From assembly GCF_018613715.1 (NCBI RefSeq), contig NZ_JAGGPT010000013.1, positions 100,365 through 164,364 on the forward strand: 64,000 nucleotides of DNA, read 5' to 3'. The translations under genes and the position numbers were made by a program. This stretch comes from Chryseobacterium sp. ISL-6 (GTDB lineage Bacteria > Bacteroidota > Bacteroidia > Flavobacteriales > Weeksellaceae). Each line of letters starts with the position of its first letter. Positions within the stretch are counted from its first letter, which is position 1. This document shows positions 1 through 9,216 of the stretch, piece by piece. The notes beneath the pieces were generated by a model. It saw nothing but the letters and a program-made list of their open reading frames with translations, had not been told where the DNA came from and searched no databases.

Positions 1-411
1 CTCACTTCATTGCATGTTCAGGCACAACAAAAAGCAGCTAAAAACATGATACAAAAAGAGGAAATCAGTTTCAAAAACAGCAGCTGGAAGGAAGTAACTG
101 CTGAGGCAATGAAAAGTGGCAAATATATCTTTGTCGATGCCTACACGAGTTGGTGTGGTCCCTGTAAATTATTAAAGTCAACAACCTTTAAAGATAAAAC
201 CGCTGCAGCATATTTTAATAAGAACTTCATTAATTATACCGTAGATATGGAAAAAGGAGAAGGCATTCCGCTTGCTAAAGAATGGATGATCAACTCCTAC
301 CCTTCCTTGATTTTCTTTAAACCAGATGGTAAGATGGCATTAAAGCAGATAGGATATGTAGACGGTAAAAATCTGATTGAACTGGGACAACAGGCGATCG
401 CAAAAAAATAG
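1..411 (+). CDS. Secreted thioredoxin-fold protein (5' end cut by window)
   Basis: The reading frame is open from base 1, so the true start lies to the left. The visible part begins with what looks like the tail of a signal peptide ending in HVQAQ, so export to the periplasm is likely. A WCGPCK active site (CxxC) sits about 50 residues in and the cis-Pro loop SYPSL follows, as in thioredoxin-like disulfide oxidoreductases. The length of about 135 visible residues fits a single thioredoxin domain. A role in periplasmic thiol-disulfide exchange is inferred; the partner is unknown. Confidence 0.85.
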   Translation, partial: LTSLHVQAQQKAAKNMIQKEEISFKNSSWKEVTAEAMKSGKYIFVDAYTSWCGPCKLLKSTTFKDKTAAAYFNKNFINYTVDMEKGEGIPLAKEWMINSYPSLIFFKPDGKMALKQIGYVDGKNLIELGQQAIAKK

Positions 412-463
412 TTAATTTTAAGTCATCGGTATGACAGTTTAAATAATTTACCAAAGGAAAAAA

Positions 464-1333
464 ATGATCCGGAAATACGAAGAAAAATCAACCCTCGCCC
501 GTTTTATCATGCATATAAACAATGAGGATCTAAAAGGGATTGGATTACGGAATGGCATACCGGTTCCGATAAATACTTTTGTGTACAATAAAGGTGAAGC
601 GAAAACGGTAACCATAGATGAAATCGAGTATACCATGCCCGAAGCTTCTATATTACCATTAGTTGCCAGTCTTCATTTTGTTTTTGAACATCCGGATCAA
701 CTTATCGCATGGCAGTTTAATCGCGAATTTTATTGCATTGTAGACCATGATACGGAAGTTGGATGCGTTGGTTTTCTATTTTATGGAATACAGCACCCAA
801 TGTTTATTAAACTGGGTACAGTAGAGAAAAAGGCAATGATCCAGCTTGAAAAATTATTTCATGATGAATGGAAGTCAAGTGATAATTTTCAGGGAGAAAT
901 GCTGCGAACACTACTTAAACAGCTTATCATTAAAACAACACGTATCGCGAAACAGCAATGTGAGAGCTATCAGCAGTTTCCTGATGAAAAAATGGATATT
1001 GTAAGAAAATTCATGTTGGTTCTTGAGGGAAACTTTAAGAATGAACATGGTGTTAATTTCTATGCAGCTGCACTCAATAAATCTCCAAAAACACTGAGTA
1101 ATATTTTTGCTATTCTAAAACAACCTGCTCCATCAAAATTAATACAAAGCAGAATTATTTTAGAGGCGAAACGTTATCTCCATTATTCGGATAAATCGGT
1201 AAAAGAAATTGCCTATGAACTTGGATTTGAAAGCTCGGCTCATTTTAGTCGGTTTTTTAAAATGTATTCCGGAACCAATGCTTCGGAGTTCAGAAGCTCA
1301 TCAATGACCTTACCTACAAAAATTAATCCTTAA
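464..1333 (+). CDS. AraC-family transcriptional regulator
   Basis: A 289-residue protein with an N-terminal cupin-like sensing half and a C-terminal double helix-turn-helix. The second helix region reads SVKEIAYELGFESSAHFSRFFK followed by GTNASEFR, the classic AraC signature. It starts 52 bases after the thioredoxin-like gene and no terminator is visible between them. The ligand and target genes cannot be read from the sequence. The following 370 bases hold no gene. Confidence 0.9.
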   Translation: MIRKYEEKSTLARFIMHINNEDLKGIGLRNGIPVPINTFVYNKGEAKTVTIDEIEYTMPEASILPLVASLHFVFEHPDQLIAWQFNREFYCIVDHDTEVGCVGFLFYGIQHPMFIKLGTVEKKAMIQLEKLFHDEWKSSDNFQGEMLRTLLKQLIIKTTRIAKQQCESYQQFPDEKMDIVRKFMLVLEGNFKNEHGVNFYAAALNKSPKTLSNIFAILKQPAPSKLIQSRIILEAKRYLHYSDKSVKEIAYELGFESSAHFSRFFKMYSGTNASEFRSSSMTLPTKINP

Positions 1334-1702
1334 ATTAATTTTACAACTTTACGTCTTTCCTTTTATCATATAATTCTGAAAAATGCCTATACTACAAGTA
1401 TAATATAACTATAGAAAAACAGTCTCCAGAGGTATGCTGTCTATAAAAATCACCCTTCAGTATGCAGCAGAACTGGAATTCAAAAAGGAAATTCCCGGCA
1501 GCATAATATTAAATTCAAATAATTAATATTCAGATAATTATAATTCATAAGTATTTCTACGGACCATCTTATTTGGTTATTTCTACTCTAAAATTCACTT
1601 CTTTTTGTTTGTTACTTTGAATTGTTCAATCAGAGTAAAACACAGGCCAAGTCAAAAAAGCCTTTTCATAAAAGAATAACAATTAACCAAAAAAACAAAA
1701 CC
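1334..1702. other. Non-coding gap upstream of the 1703 gene
   Basis: AT-rich stretch of about 370 bases. I see no convincing gene. A weak inverted repeat (GGAATT, short spacer, AATTCC) lies near 1475-1495. It probably carries the promoter of the gene starting at 1703. Confidence 0.4.
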
Positions 1703-2356
1703 ATGGACACTATTGAAATTATCAAAACCGGAGTGGGTTTCAGCGACCCTTTTGAACCTATTGTTTCAGATCTAAAAGGAGAAGCAAAAGAATCGTATTC
1801 AATCGAAGTATCAGGACAGGGACAGCTTACAGGACTTTCCTATACCATTCCTGCACACACTGAAGGAAGAATCACAGCAACGCTTCAGATATCTGCTTTA
1901 TCAAGTCAGGATGTAAAAGATCTTAATAACCTGGCACTGGGTATGCTGGAAGCATCTTACCAAGAAGAAGTTAAAGAATATGAGAAAACATCGGCCAGTG
2001 CCAACCTATCCGTTTGGACCTGGTTCTTTGGCGGTGGTGGTGCTTCTGCTTCTTATGAAAAAACAAAGGATTCAATGAAATCTAAAGGCCTTACTGAAGC
2101 GCAGATCACTACTTTAATGAATGCATTCCTTGAAAAGGCAAAAAACATGTCATCAGTAAAAATTGACTTCTATGTTAATAATTCTGCGAATGATTATTCT
2201 GTTTCTGGAGACCTTTATTTATATACCGTTTCAGGATCTATCAGCACTGAAAAAGGAACATCACAATACCGTATGTTAGCTGATCAGGCTTCAGCCGGTG
2301 GTCCGCCTCCATCAGGTGGTGGGGCTCCTTCATCAGGAACGATCAAACTGAACTAA
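1703..2356 (+). CDS. Orphan protein with glycine-rich middle and Gly/Pro tail
   Basis: I do not recognise this 217-residue protein. The ATG at 1703 is preferred over an upstream TTG at 1622 because the segment between them reads as a basic, low-complexity leader. It has no signal peptide. The middle carries an aromatic/glycine segment (VWTWFFGGGGASAS) and the end is a Gly/Pro/Ser tail (GGPPPSGGGAPSSG). The alternating polar pattern around residues 40-70 suggests beta structure. It precedes an S1-type protease gene; a hairpin at 2381-2419 separates the two, so they are neighbours rather than a tight operon. The function is unknown; membrane interaction by the aromatic/glycine segment is speculation. 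Confidence 0.7.
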   Translation: MDTIEIIKTGVGFSDPFEPIVSDLKGEAKESYSIEVSGQGQLTGLSYTIPAHTEGRITATLQISALSSQDVKDLNNLALGMLEASYQEEVKEYEKTSASANLSVWTWFFGGGGASASYEKTKDSMKSKGLTEAQITTLMNAFLEKAKNMSSVKIDFYVNNSANDYSVSGDLYLYTVSGSISTEKGTSQYRMLADQASAGGPPPSGGGAPSSGTIKLN

Positions 2357-2380
2357 CACTCACTTTTAGTGAAGATCATT

Positions 2381-2419
2381 AAAATTCGGGACAGCATCAA
2401 AAAAGCTGTTCCGAATTTT
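2381..2419 (+). terminator. Hairpin after the 1703 gene
   Basis: Two 15-base arms, AAAATTCGGGACAGC and GCTGTTCCGAATTTT, pair with one G-T wobble around a 9-base A-rich loop. The right arm ends in TTTT. It probably terminates or attenuates transcription before the protease gene. Confidence 0.65.
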
Positions 2420-2468
2420 GATACTGGTCATATCATCCCATCAACCAACCCAATTAAAAACCAAAATC

Positions 2469-3488
2469 ATGAAACTAAGTAACGAAGAGCTGGCATTACA
2501 TGATGTAATGGCTGCAAAACTACCTGACCTTATTGAGGAATACTTCAAAAGACCTGAAATAACTTCTGTTGGCGTTTCCCTGAAAACCGTTAATGATGAA
2601 CTTACCCATCAATTGAGCTATACTTTTGGTGTAAAAAAGAAACTTCCGCTAACAAAAGTATCGAACCCGATTCCGGCCACCATTTCAGGATATCCGACAG
2701 ATGTTATTGAGCTTGATGTTCAACCTAATACTTTAGCTGAACCTAATCCCGTCATCGAAGCTACCCGTAATGAGAAGACCGATCCATTGATCGGAGGAAT
2801 CAGCATTTCAGCCAATGGTGCACTCATGCATGGTGGAAGAGAAATAAGAGGTAATGGAACTTTAGGGGTAATGGTCAATAAAAAGAATGATGACAATCCT
2901 TATATGATGACCTGTGCCCATGTACTGGTAGGTACTACCACAAAATTGGATGCCGATGTATGTCAACAGTCAAAATGGGAAACCACTTTAGACTACTGCC
3001 ATGATTGTGCTGCTTTAAAGAGCTATTATCACGAAAATGTTTCTTTTCAAAGAGGCTCATCAACCATCAGCGCATGGCTAGACTGTGCCATTGCAAGAAA
3101 AGGATGGTTTAGAAATGCTACTATAGGAAAAGTGTATGGCATAGGAAATGTGATTGGAGGGTTTGCAGTAATCAACGCATCTATCATCGGTGAAGAAGTT
3201 TATAAAAGTGGGATTACTACAGAAGTTACCACAGGAGATATTACAAGCATCACAACGTCACTAAGACTTGACAATTTTGATGGAACAGAGGTAATTGCCA
3301 CCAATCTGACCATGGTAAGAGGGAGATCAGGACGTTTTTCCAATTCAGGAGATTCCGGATCAGCTGTCTTTACAACAAATGGTTCTCTATTGGTAGGCAT
3401 ACTTGGTGGGTCAACAGTTTCCGGAGATCAGGCCTTTGTCTCTCCTTCCGATGCTATTCTCAGCAAGTGGCCAGGTCTTAGCTTTTAG
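2469..3488 (+). CDS. Trypsin-like (S1 fold) serine protease, no signal peptide
   Basis: A 339-residue protein from the ATG at 2469; the in-frame upstream extension to 2418 overlaps the preceding hairpin and looks non-coding. The catalytic triad is readable: His151 in TCAHV, Asp205 in WLDCAIA and Ser296 in NSGDSGSAV. The first 110 residues form a separate N-terminal region of unknown fold. Several cysteines (149, 165, 177, 180, 206) cluster between the His and Asp motifs. Most bacterial S1 proteases are exported, but no signal peptide is visible here. That suggests an intracellular role or non-classical export. Its neighbours are two orphan genes that may be substrate or partners (inference). 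Confidence 0.85.
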   Translation: MKLSNEELALHDVMAAKLPDLIEEYFKRPEITSVGVSLKTVNDELTHQLSYTFGVKKKLPLTKVSNPIPATISGYPTDVIELDVQPNTLAEPNPVIEATRNEKTDPLIGGISISANGALMHGGREIRGNGTLGVMVNKKNDDNPYMMTCAHVLVGTTTKLDADVCQQSKWETTLDYCHDCAALKSYYHENVSFQRGSSTISAWLDCAIARKGWFRNATIGKVYGIGNVIGGFAVINASIIGEEVYKSGITTEVTTGDITSITTSLRLDNFDGTEVIATNLTMVRGRSGRFSNSGDSGSAVFTTNGSLLVGILGGSTVSGDQAFVSPSDAILSKWPGLSF

Positions 3489-3527
3489 AATTAAAAATCC
3501 TTTTCAATTATATCATTTATACTTTGA

Positions 3528-3554
3528 AGGTGAGCCAATAGGCTCACTTTTTTT
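3528..3554 (+). terminator. Rho-independent terminator after the protease
   Basis: GTGAGCC and GGCTCAC pair around an AATA loop and are followed by a run of T residues. Confidence 0.8.
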
Positions 3555-3744
3555 GTTTAAATTTCTTTCAAAAAAATGATTCATATTCTTTTTCATTTTT
3601 AAAATAAGGGTAAACCCCCAATTTCCAAAAATGGATGTTTACCCTGTGTAATACCAAAAATTTTAATTTGAAATTTGTGATACAAGTCTATCATTTAAAA
3701 AGTTAGATCCTATACTACAGATCATTATTAAAAAATATAACCAT

Positions 3745-4278
3745 ATGCCAAATTACAAACAACTTTTAGAAACAGCCACTGCTTATTTGCCAACATCCTT
3801 ATGGGGATGGATTGCCACCATTGGTGGTACTGCAGCGGCAACTATCATTCCCTCTACCATTTATGATTTTTACCAACGGTATAAGCGTTATGTTCTTCTT
3901 GCAGATAACAGTGCTGCTTTTTTGACAGGAGGTGGAATTCACGGTATGGACAATAATGCAGGCAACAATATCGAACAGCATCTTGACACATTCAGACAAA
4001 TTAATGGTCTAAGGAATCAGAGACAAGATGATGCCCGGGCCCATCTTTCTCCTTTTGGATTATTCTATTCACAATTTTTAAGGGAGGGACATTCGGACAT
4101 TGATGAACTTATTGCAAAAAATATAGCAACCATAGCTGCTGGAAGAGATTCCATAACTGATGAAGAGTTTGAATTAGCCCTTCAAAATGCTATTATGGGA
4201 GCAACACGCACAAGAGGATCACTTACCTATTTTGCAAGAAAAATAGGAGGACCAATATATAGATTGCTAGGAAGATAA
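3745..4278 (+). CDS. Orphan protein with N-terminal membrane segment
   Basis: An unrecognised 177-residue protein. Residues about 17-37 (around LWGWIATIGGTAAATII) form one likely transmembrane helix, followed by a basic stretch (YQRYKR). The rest is soluble and mostly helical, with a glycine-rich turn (FLTGGGIHG) and a basic C-terminus (ARKIGGPIYRLLGR). It lies 256 bases after the S1 protease terminator and ends at its own strong terminator. A link to the protease rests only on proximity. Confidence 0.65.
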   Translation: MPNYKQLLETATAYLPTSLWGWIATIGGTAAATIIPSTIYDFYQRYKRYVLLADNSAAFLTGGGIHGMDNNAGNNIEQHLDTFRQINGLRNQRQDDARAHLSPFGLFYSQFLREGHSDIDELIAKNIATIAAGRDSITDEEFELALQNAIMGATRTRGSLTYFARKIGGPIYRLLGR

Positions 4279-4299
4279 TGCTTTTTACCCTTCTATGAG

Positions 4300-4335
4300 A
4301 AACAGCGCTCCATCACAGAGCGCTGTTTATTTTTA
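4300..4335 (+). terminator. Strong terminator between convergent genes
   Basis: A perfect 11-bp stem (AAACAGCGCTC at 4300-4310 with GAGCGCTGTTT at 4318-4328) with a 7-base loop is followed by a T-rich tail. It sits between the plus-strand gene ending at 4278 and the minus-strand gene ending at 4376. Confidence 0.85.
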
Positions 4336-4375
4336 TTATGGATTAAGGAAAAATCCGATAAAATCCTTGATGGTC

Positions 4376-5284
4376 TTAAGTCGTAATGGTGGTTTGTGAT
4401 ACAGGGGTTTCATTCCTTTGTTCCGGCAACTCTTTTCTTCTTCGCCAGAAATAATAGGCAACGATGACCGTTGCAATAGGTACCGCTATACCAAATTCAT
4501 CCATATAATAATTCGTATGCCCTTTATCTACTGTAAGTGGTGTAAATATTGACTGTATAAAGAGATTATGACTGGCATGAAGGATCGCTGCAGTCCAGAG
4601 GCTTCCGGACTTTAACCGGAACCATGTAAAGATGAAACAACAGGCAAAGATCATTACTGTAAAACTGGTAAGGGCCAACCATTTAGGACCACCTGTATTG
4701 TAGTTTGAAAAAAGAAGAAGTGGATAATGGTAAAGAGACCATACCACTCCCATCCACAATGAGGTACCGGTATATGAATTGATCTTAGCCAATTGTGGTG
4801 TCAGAAAACCACGCCATCCAATTTCCTCACCTAAAGCAGAACCTACAGAGCGAACCATCCCAAAGCTGCTCATCAGTAAAACATAAAGGACAATGACCAT
4901 CCCATCCGGTAGGTCCCATCCCATTCCTTTACCTATTTCTGCTACAAATTCATGATTATAAAAACCACCGGCTCCACTGATCCAGATAACCAGGTAAGGA
5001 ACAAGAGCATATAAAAGGGGAATACAATAAGCTAAGAGCTGATATTTCGTAAGTCCCCACTTCCAACCCAATGAGGAAATAGGAATTCCTCTTAAACGAC
5101 AGGTAAGCAATGCTGCTATAGCAGGACACCACATAACTATTGTAGCATAAGATACGGCTCCACCGCCGAGTTTTCCGGTACGGATGCACATATAATAAAC
5201 AGGCAGACAAAAAAGTAAAGTTAAGCCCAGATAAAGAGCAACATTCTTTCTGGTCTCGGGTTTAGAGATTGAAGTACTTTCCAT
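4376..5284 (-). CDS. CPBP-family intramembrane metalloprotease
   Basis: A 302-residue polytopic membrane protein with about seven or eight hydrophobic helices. It carries the CPBP/CAAX-protease motifs: a glutamate pair in EEIGWRGFL, then the histidine motif in HASHNLF near the C-terminus. Bacterial members process or protect membrane peptides, and some give bacteriocin self-immunity; the substrate here is unknown. It is monocistronic, converging on the upstream orphan gene. Confidence 0.85.
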   Translation of the reverse strand: MESTSISKPETRKNVALYLGLTLLFCLPVYYMCIRTGKLGGGAVSYATIVMWCPAIAALLTCRLRGIPISSLGWKWGLTKYQLLAYCIPLLYALVPYLVIWISGAGGFYNHEFVAEIGKGMGWDLPDGMVIVLYVLLMSSFGMVRSVGSALGEEIGWRGFLTPQLAKINSYTGTSLWMGVVWSLYHYPLLLFSNYNTGGPKWLALTSFTVMIFACCFIFTWFRLKSGSLWTAAILHASHNLFIQSIFTPLTVDKGHTNYYMDEFGIAVPIATVIVAYYFWRRRKELPEQRNETPVSQTTITT

Positions 5285-5506
5285 AAAAATATTGATTGGT
5301 GTAGATTCATAAAAAAATGATAATTAAATAATTAATAAAAGTTTGATATGAATCATTTGAATAAAATTACATTTATTTTATTCATGTGAATCAATTTTTA
5401 TATTTATATTTTTCCCGTGCTGCTGATTCTGTTTTTACTATTGAAAAAAATGTAAATTAGCCCTCGAAAATCAACTAAAAAATACCTCAGTAGAATAACC
5501 AGCGCT

Positions 5507-6073
5507 ATGTCTAAATTAAAGGCCCTTAGAGAAAATAAAAATCTGACACAGGAAGAGTTATCAGAAAAATCAAGAATTTCTGTACGTACTATTCAGCGAA
5601 TAGAGTCCGGAACCGAACCAAAAGGACACACACTAAGAGCACTGGCAAAAGCATTAGAGATACGGGAAGATTTATTACAGGATACAGAGGTCATCATTGA
5701 AAAAGATGATGTAAATACAGAATTAAAAGAAGAACAACCTGACATCAATTATTCCCTGATAAAAATAATCAACCTTTCATCACTTCTGTTTATTGTAGTA
5801 CCACCAATTAATGTATTGGTTCCACTGATACTCATGTTCACCATGAAGCAAAGAAACAGTATCGCCAAACAAATCATTTCTGTTCAGATTCTATGGACCG
5901 TATTCGCTCCGATTGTATTTATGTTGGGAATCTTTTTAAAATTGGGGAGACAGTTTACATTGATCATTATGATCGCAATAGTTCTTTCCAATGTATTTAT
6001 TATTCTTAGAAATGCTGCAGAAATTGACAGATATAAAAAACTTTACTATAAACTGAAATTCAATATGATATAA
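5507..6073 (+). CDS. XRE-type HTH regulator with membrane domain
   Basis: The first 60 residues form an XRE helix-turn-helix (LTQEELSEKSRISVRTIQRIE). After an acidic linker, residues about 85-175 hold three hydrophobic helices. This fusion of a DNA-binding head to a small membrane domain is common in Flavobacteriia, where the sensed signal is unknown. It precedes a secreted serine hydrolase by about 90 bases, so regulation of that gene is possible. Confidence 0.8.
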   Translation: MSKLKALRENKNLTQEELSEKSRISVRTIQRIESGTEPKGHTLRALAKALEIREDLLQDTEVIIEKDDVNTELKEEQPDINYSLIKIINLSSLLFIVVPPINVLVPLILMFTMKQRNSIAKQIISVQILWTVFAPIVFMLGIFLKLGRQFTLIIMIAIVLSNVFIILRNAAEIDRYKKLYYKLKFNMI

Positions 6074-6160
6074 TTCCTGTCAGGACTTTGTCGGGTTTTT
6101 GTCGGGCTCATTTTTAAAGCGAAAATATATAAAAATATAATCTTTGTCAAAAATTTAGCA

Positions 6161-7231
6161 ATGACAAAGTATATCCAATACATCTTTTTATTATTAGTTG
6201 TTTCCATCAATAATATCTATGCACAATCAGAGAAAAAAACTACAAATAATGATGAAATGATCTTTAGTAATGACCCGTCCATCGAAAATTGGCTAAAAGA
6301 AAATAAAATTCCAACTCTGGGATTAGGTATTATTGAGGACGGCAAACTAAAAGAGGTAAAGGTCTTTGGTGAGATAAAAAAAGGTATTTCAGCACCCAAT
6401 AACACCTATTTTAATGTAGCTTCACTCACCAAACCAGTAACAGCAATGGTTGCATTACGTCTGATAAGCCTGGGAAAATGGAAACTGGACGAACCCCTTG
6501 ATCAGTACTGGGTAGATCCAGATCTTGCAAATGATCCAAGACATAAAAAACTGACCACCCGAATAATTCTGAGCCACCAGACAGGTTTCCCAAACTGGAG
6601 ATGGATGAACACTGATAAAAAACTGAATTTTCAGTTTGATCCCGGTACAAAATGTCAATATTCGGGAGAAGGCTTTGAATACCTAAGAAAAGCACTTGAA
6701 AAAAAATTTCAAAAATCTTTGGATCAACTCGCTCAGGAATTGATTTTCCAACCTCTCAAAATGAATGACACCAATTACATTTGGGATCAAAATATCAATG
6801 AGTCAAGATTCGCCATTGGCTATAATAAAGAAGGACAGCCTTATCCAACAGAAAAAAGGGAAACAGCTAATGCTGCAGATGACCTTCATACTACTGTAGA
6901 AGACTATGGAAATTTCCTGATTAGTGTGATGAAAGGTAAAAGCCTGAAACCTGAAATTTTTCAGGAAATGGTCAAAAAACAGGTAAAAGTAAAGGGCGAT
7001 CTTTATTTCGGATTAGGCTTTGCAATGTATGATTTAGGAAATGGTAACTATGCCTTATCGCACAGCGGATCTGATCCCGGTACACGATGCATTGCTTTTT
7101 TACTGCCCAATTCCGGAAAGGGAATTCTCATATTTACTAATGTAGATGAAGGACAAAAAATATATGAGAAACTAATTATTCATTACTTGGGAGAAGACGG
7201 AAAAAAGATTCTTGAAATAGAAAACAGGTAA
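6161..7231 (+). CDS. Secreted beta-lactamase/PBP-like serine hydrolase
   Basis: A 356-residue protein with a signal peptide ending near YAQ (residue 21). The nucleophile motif SxxK is Ser88-Leu-Thr-Lys91 in NVASLTK. The second motif reads YSG in CQYSGEGF, and the third is HSGSDPG near the C-terminus. These place it in the class C beta-lactamase/DD-peptidase/esterase superfamily (COG1680 type). Its substrate cannot be deduced. True antibiotic resistance is unlikely to be its main role, since most relatives are esterases or peptidases. Confidence 0.85.
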   Translation: MTKYIQYIFLLLVVSINNIYAQSEKKTTNNDEMIFSNDPSIENWLKENKIPTLGLGIIEDGKLKEVKVFGEIKKGISAPNNTYFNVASLTKPVTAMVALRLISLGKWKLDEPLDQYWVDPDLANDPRHKKLTTRIILSHQTGFPNWRWMNTDKKLNFQFDPGTKCQYSGEGFEYLRKALEKKFQKSLDQLAQELIFQPLKMNDTNYIWDQNINESRFAIGYNKEGQPYPTEKRETANAADDLHTTVEDYGNFLISVMKGKSLKPEIFQEMVKKQVKVKGDLYFGLGFAMYDLGNGNYALSHSGSDPGTRCIAFLLPNSGKGILIFTNVDEGQKIYEKLIIHYLGEDGKKILEIENR

Positions 7232-7239
7232 ATTGGATT

Positions 7240-7545
7240 TACATCAAAATCCCGGGCTAATGAAAAACAATATTTTAAAAGAAAGGACTTTTTTAAACAC
7301 AAAGTTTTTGTGATTCTACTGTTTTATTTAAGCTAGCAAAGATGGCTTCGCTTATTAAGCTTGTAGATATAAAAATTCAAAGATTTTTGATAAACTGATG
7401 TGATCTTTTATGCGGCATTCTGGTGCTTAAAATAGCTTAGTGTTTAAAATCTTTGCGATCTTAAATAAGCGTTACCAAACTTCTTCTTTGCATTAAAAAT
7501 AAAATCGGTACAACCCATAACTAGCACCTATTGGCTAAAATATTT
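7240..7545. other. Intergenic stretch with repeat-like sequence
   Basis: About 305 bases without a gene. The segments around 7297-7315 (AACACAAAGTTTTTGTG) and 7448-7472 (TAAAATCTTTGCGATCTTAA) resemble the degenerate dispersed 'CACAAAG ... CTTTGCG' sequences seen between genes in Chryseobacterium and Flavobacterium. That link is from memory. It lies between convergent genes. Confidence 0.35.
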
Positions 7546-8556
7546 TTAAAATATACTTAAATCATATGCTTTCACAAAGTCTAGGATCATGTGATAGCCC
7601 GCTAATGAATTTCCGTGTTGATCTAAAGCCGGACTAAAAACACCAATCCCCATTTTACCGGGAACACTTACTGTAATGCCACCTCCAACACCAGACTTAC
7701 TCGGGAGACCCACAGTTCGGGAATATTCACCGCTGAATTCATACATTCCGGCAGTAAGCATTTGTGATTCTATCAATCTTGCGGTTTCTTTATTTTTATA
7801 TTTAGAATCTCCATCAAACCTGGTACATTCATTAGCAAAGAAGTAGCCTATTTTAGCAAGATCTTCAGCTGTCAGTTCAATGGAACACTGCTTGAAGTAA
7901 TTATCCAGCTGATCTTCATTTCCAGAAATCAATCCGTTATTTTTCATCAGATAAAACATACCTCGGTTACGATTTCCAGTAGACTTTTCGGATTCAAAAA
8001 CAGATCTGCTGTAATCAATTGCCTGATTTTTGGTTATATATCTTACCAAATCCAACACTTTAAGAAATGGCTTTTCGCCTTCTCCTGAAATTAAAGAAGT
8101 CGTCCGAATGGCTCCCGCATTCATCATTGGATTAAGTGGTTTACCTGTTGTTTCAAGGTTTGAAAAATGATTAAAAGGCTGTTCAGATCCGAAGTATCCT
8201 ATTTTATCAAAAACATTCGCTTCTCCTCTTTCATTCACAGCAATCATTAAGGCAATGATCTTTGAAATACTCTGCATGGTAAATTTCTTGCTTACATCAC
8301 CACTATTAAGTACTTTACCATTTTTATCAACCACTGAGAACGCAATTGCTTTGGCATCCATTTTTCCCAATTCAGGAATATAATCAGCTACTTTACCCTG
8401 AGAATAGTACGCCCTGTTTTTATCAAGAATACTGGTTAATGTTTTTTCGGAAATCGTTGAAATATCTTCTGTTTTCTGAGCGTAAAATACTGTATTTAAA
8501 GAAAGAAAAGCTGCAATAAAAATTCCTTTTGCAGATAACAAACCACTATTTTTCAT
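7546..8556 (-). CDS. glsA: Exported glutaminase A
   Basis: A 336-residue protein that hydrolyses L-glutamine to glutamate and ammonia. The serine-dependent glutaminase motifs are present: the SxxK nucleophile in MQSISK, NPMMNAGAI, the NRNRGMFYLM region and the SKSGVGGGI motif near the C-terminus. Typical cytosolic GlsA proteins have about 310 residues. The extra N-terminus here is a signal peptide (hydrophobic core IFIAAFLSL, cleavage near YAQ), so this copy works in the periplasm or outside. It is the downstream partner of a lipoprotein gene that ends 13 bases before its start. Confidence 0.93.
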   Translation of the reverse strand: MKNSGLLSAKGIFIAAFLSLNTVFYAQKTEDISTISEKTLTSILDKNRAYYSQGKVADYIPELGKMDAKAIAFSVVDKNGKVLNSGDVSKKFTMQSISKIIALMIAVNERGEANVFDKIGYFGSEQPFNHFSNLETTGKPLNPMMNAGAIRTTSLISGEGEKPFLKVLDLVRYITKNQAIDYSRSVFESEKSTGNRNRGMFYLMKNNGLISGNEDQLDNYFKQCSIELTAEDLAKIGYFFANECTRFDGDSKYKNKETARLIESQMLTAGMYEFSGEYSRTVGLPSKSGVGGGITVSVPGKMGIGVFSPALDQHGNSLAGYHMILDFVKAYDLSIF

Positions 8557-8569
8557 ATCAGACAGAGCT

Positions 8570-9121
8570 CTATTTTACTTTTTCTAAAAGATATAATTTA
8601 GCCCCTGAAAATGCCAGTTTAGGCATCAGATTTCCCTCCAGAACCATTGTTTTATTATTAACATCAATAACCGAAAGATAATTATTGGAATTATATTCTA
8701 TATAGTTTTCCTTTTCTTTTGTTATAGGGTTTTTTCCAAACTCCATTGAATATTTTACCCAATCCTCATCCTTATCAGAACTGCAATGTACCGGTTTAAA
8801 TTTTGATCTTTTAGCTTTAAAAATAATCTGATCGAAACTGTCGACACAGTCTGAAGTAAATGAACTTTCAGGATTCTGATCTTTTGTAAAATCTTCAAAA
8901 GAACCACGGTAAGCTCCTACCACCTTCCAGGTACCATCTATACGGTCTTCATCAATTTTCCCTTTTGCTTTGCTTACTGCCCAGCTAATTCCATTTACAG
9001 TTCCCTTTACTGCTTTATAGCTTACATTTACAGCTCCTTTTACTACTTTGGCCGCAGTAGATACCACGCAAGAGTTTAATATAAGAACCGCAGAAACCAG
9101 AAATATTATTTTTTTCATCAT
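8570..9121 (-). CDS. Lipoprotein of unknown function (lipocalin-like)
   Basis: A 183-residue protein with a lipoprotein signal ending at Cys18 (VLILNSC). Residues 20-55 contain a repeated Val-Lys-Gly pattern (KVVKGAVNVSYKAVKGTVNG). The remainder begins IDGTWKVVGAYRG and ends KLYLLEKVK, the pattern of small lipocalin-like beta barrels. It is followed within 13 bases by glsA, so the two are probably cotranscribed. The function is not known. Confidence 0.75.
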   Translation of the reverse strand: MMKKIIFLVSAVLILNSCVVSTAAKVVKGAVNVSYKAVKGTVNGISWAVSKAKGKIDEDRIDGTWKVVGAYRGSFEDFTKDQNPESSFTSDCVDSFDQIIFKAKRSKFKPVHCSSDKDEDWVKYSMEFGKNPITKEKENYIEYNSNNYLSVIDVNNKTMVLEGNLMPKLAFSGAKLYLLEKVK

Positions 9122-9216
9122 TTTAACTGTTTACTATGGACAAAGATAATATTTTGTAAAAGATTATTTTAAAATTTCTGCTGATATTGTAGCTCAATTA
9201 CTTTCTCGAGCAATAA

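Noticed and set aside
6161..7231. Antibiotic resistance beta-lactamase
   Set aside because: The SxxK motif fits the superfamily, but the second motif is YSG rather than YxN and most such proteins are esterases or peptidases. Resistance cannot be claimed.
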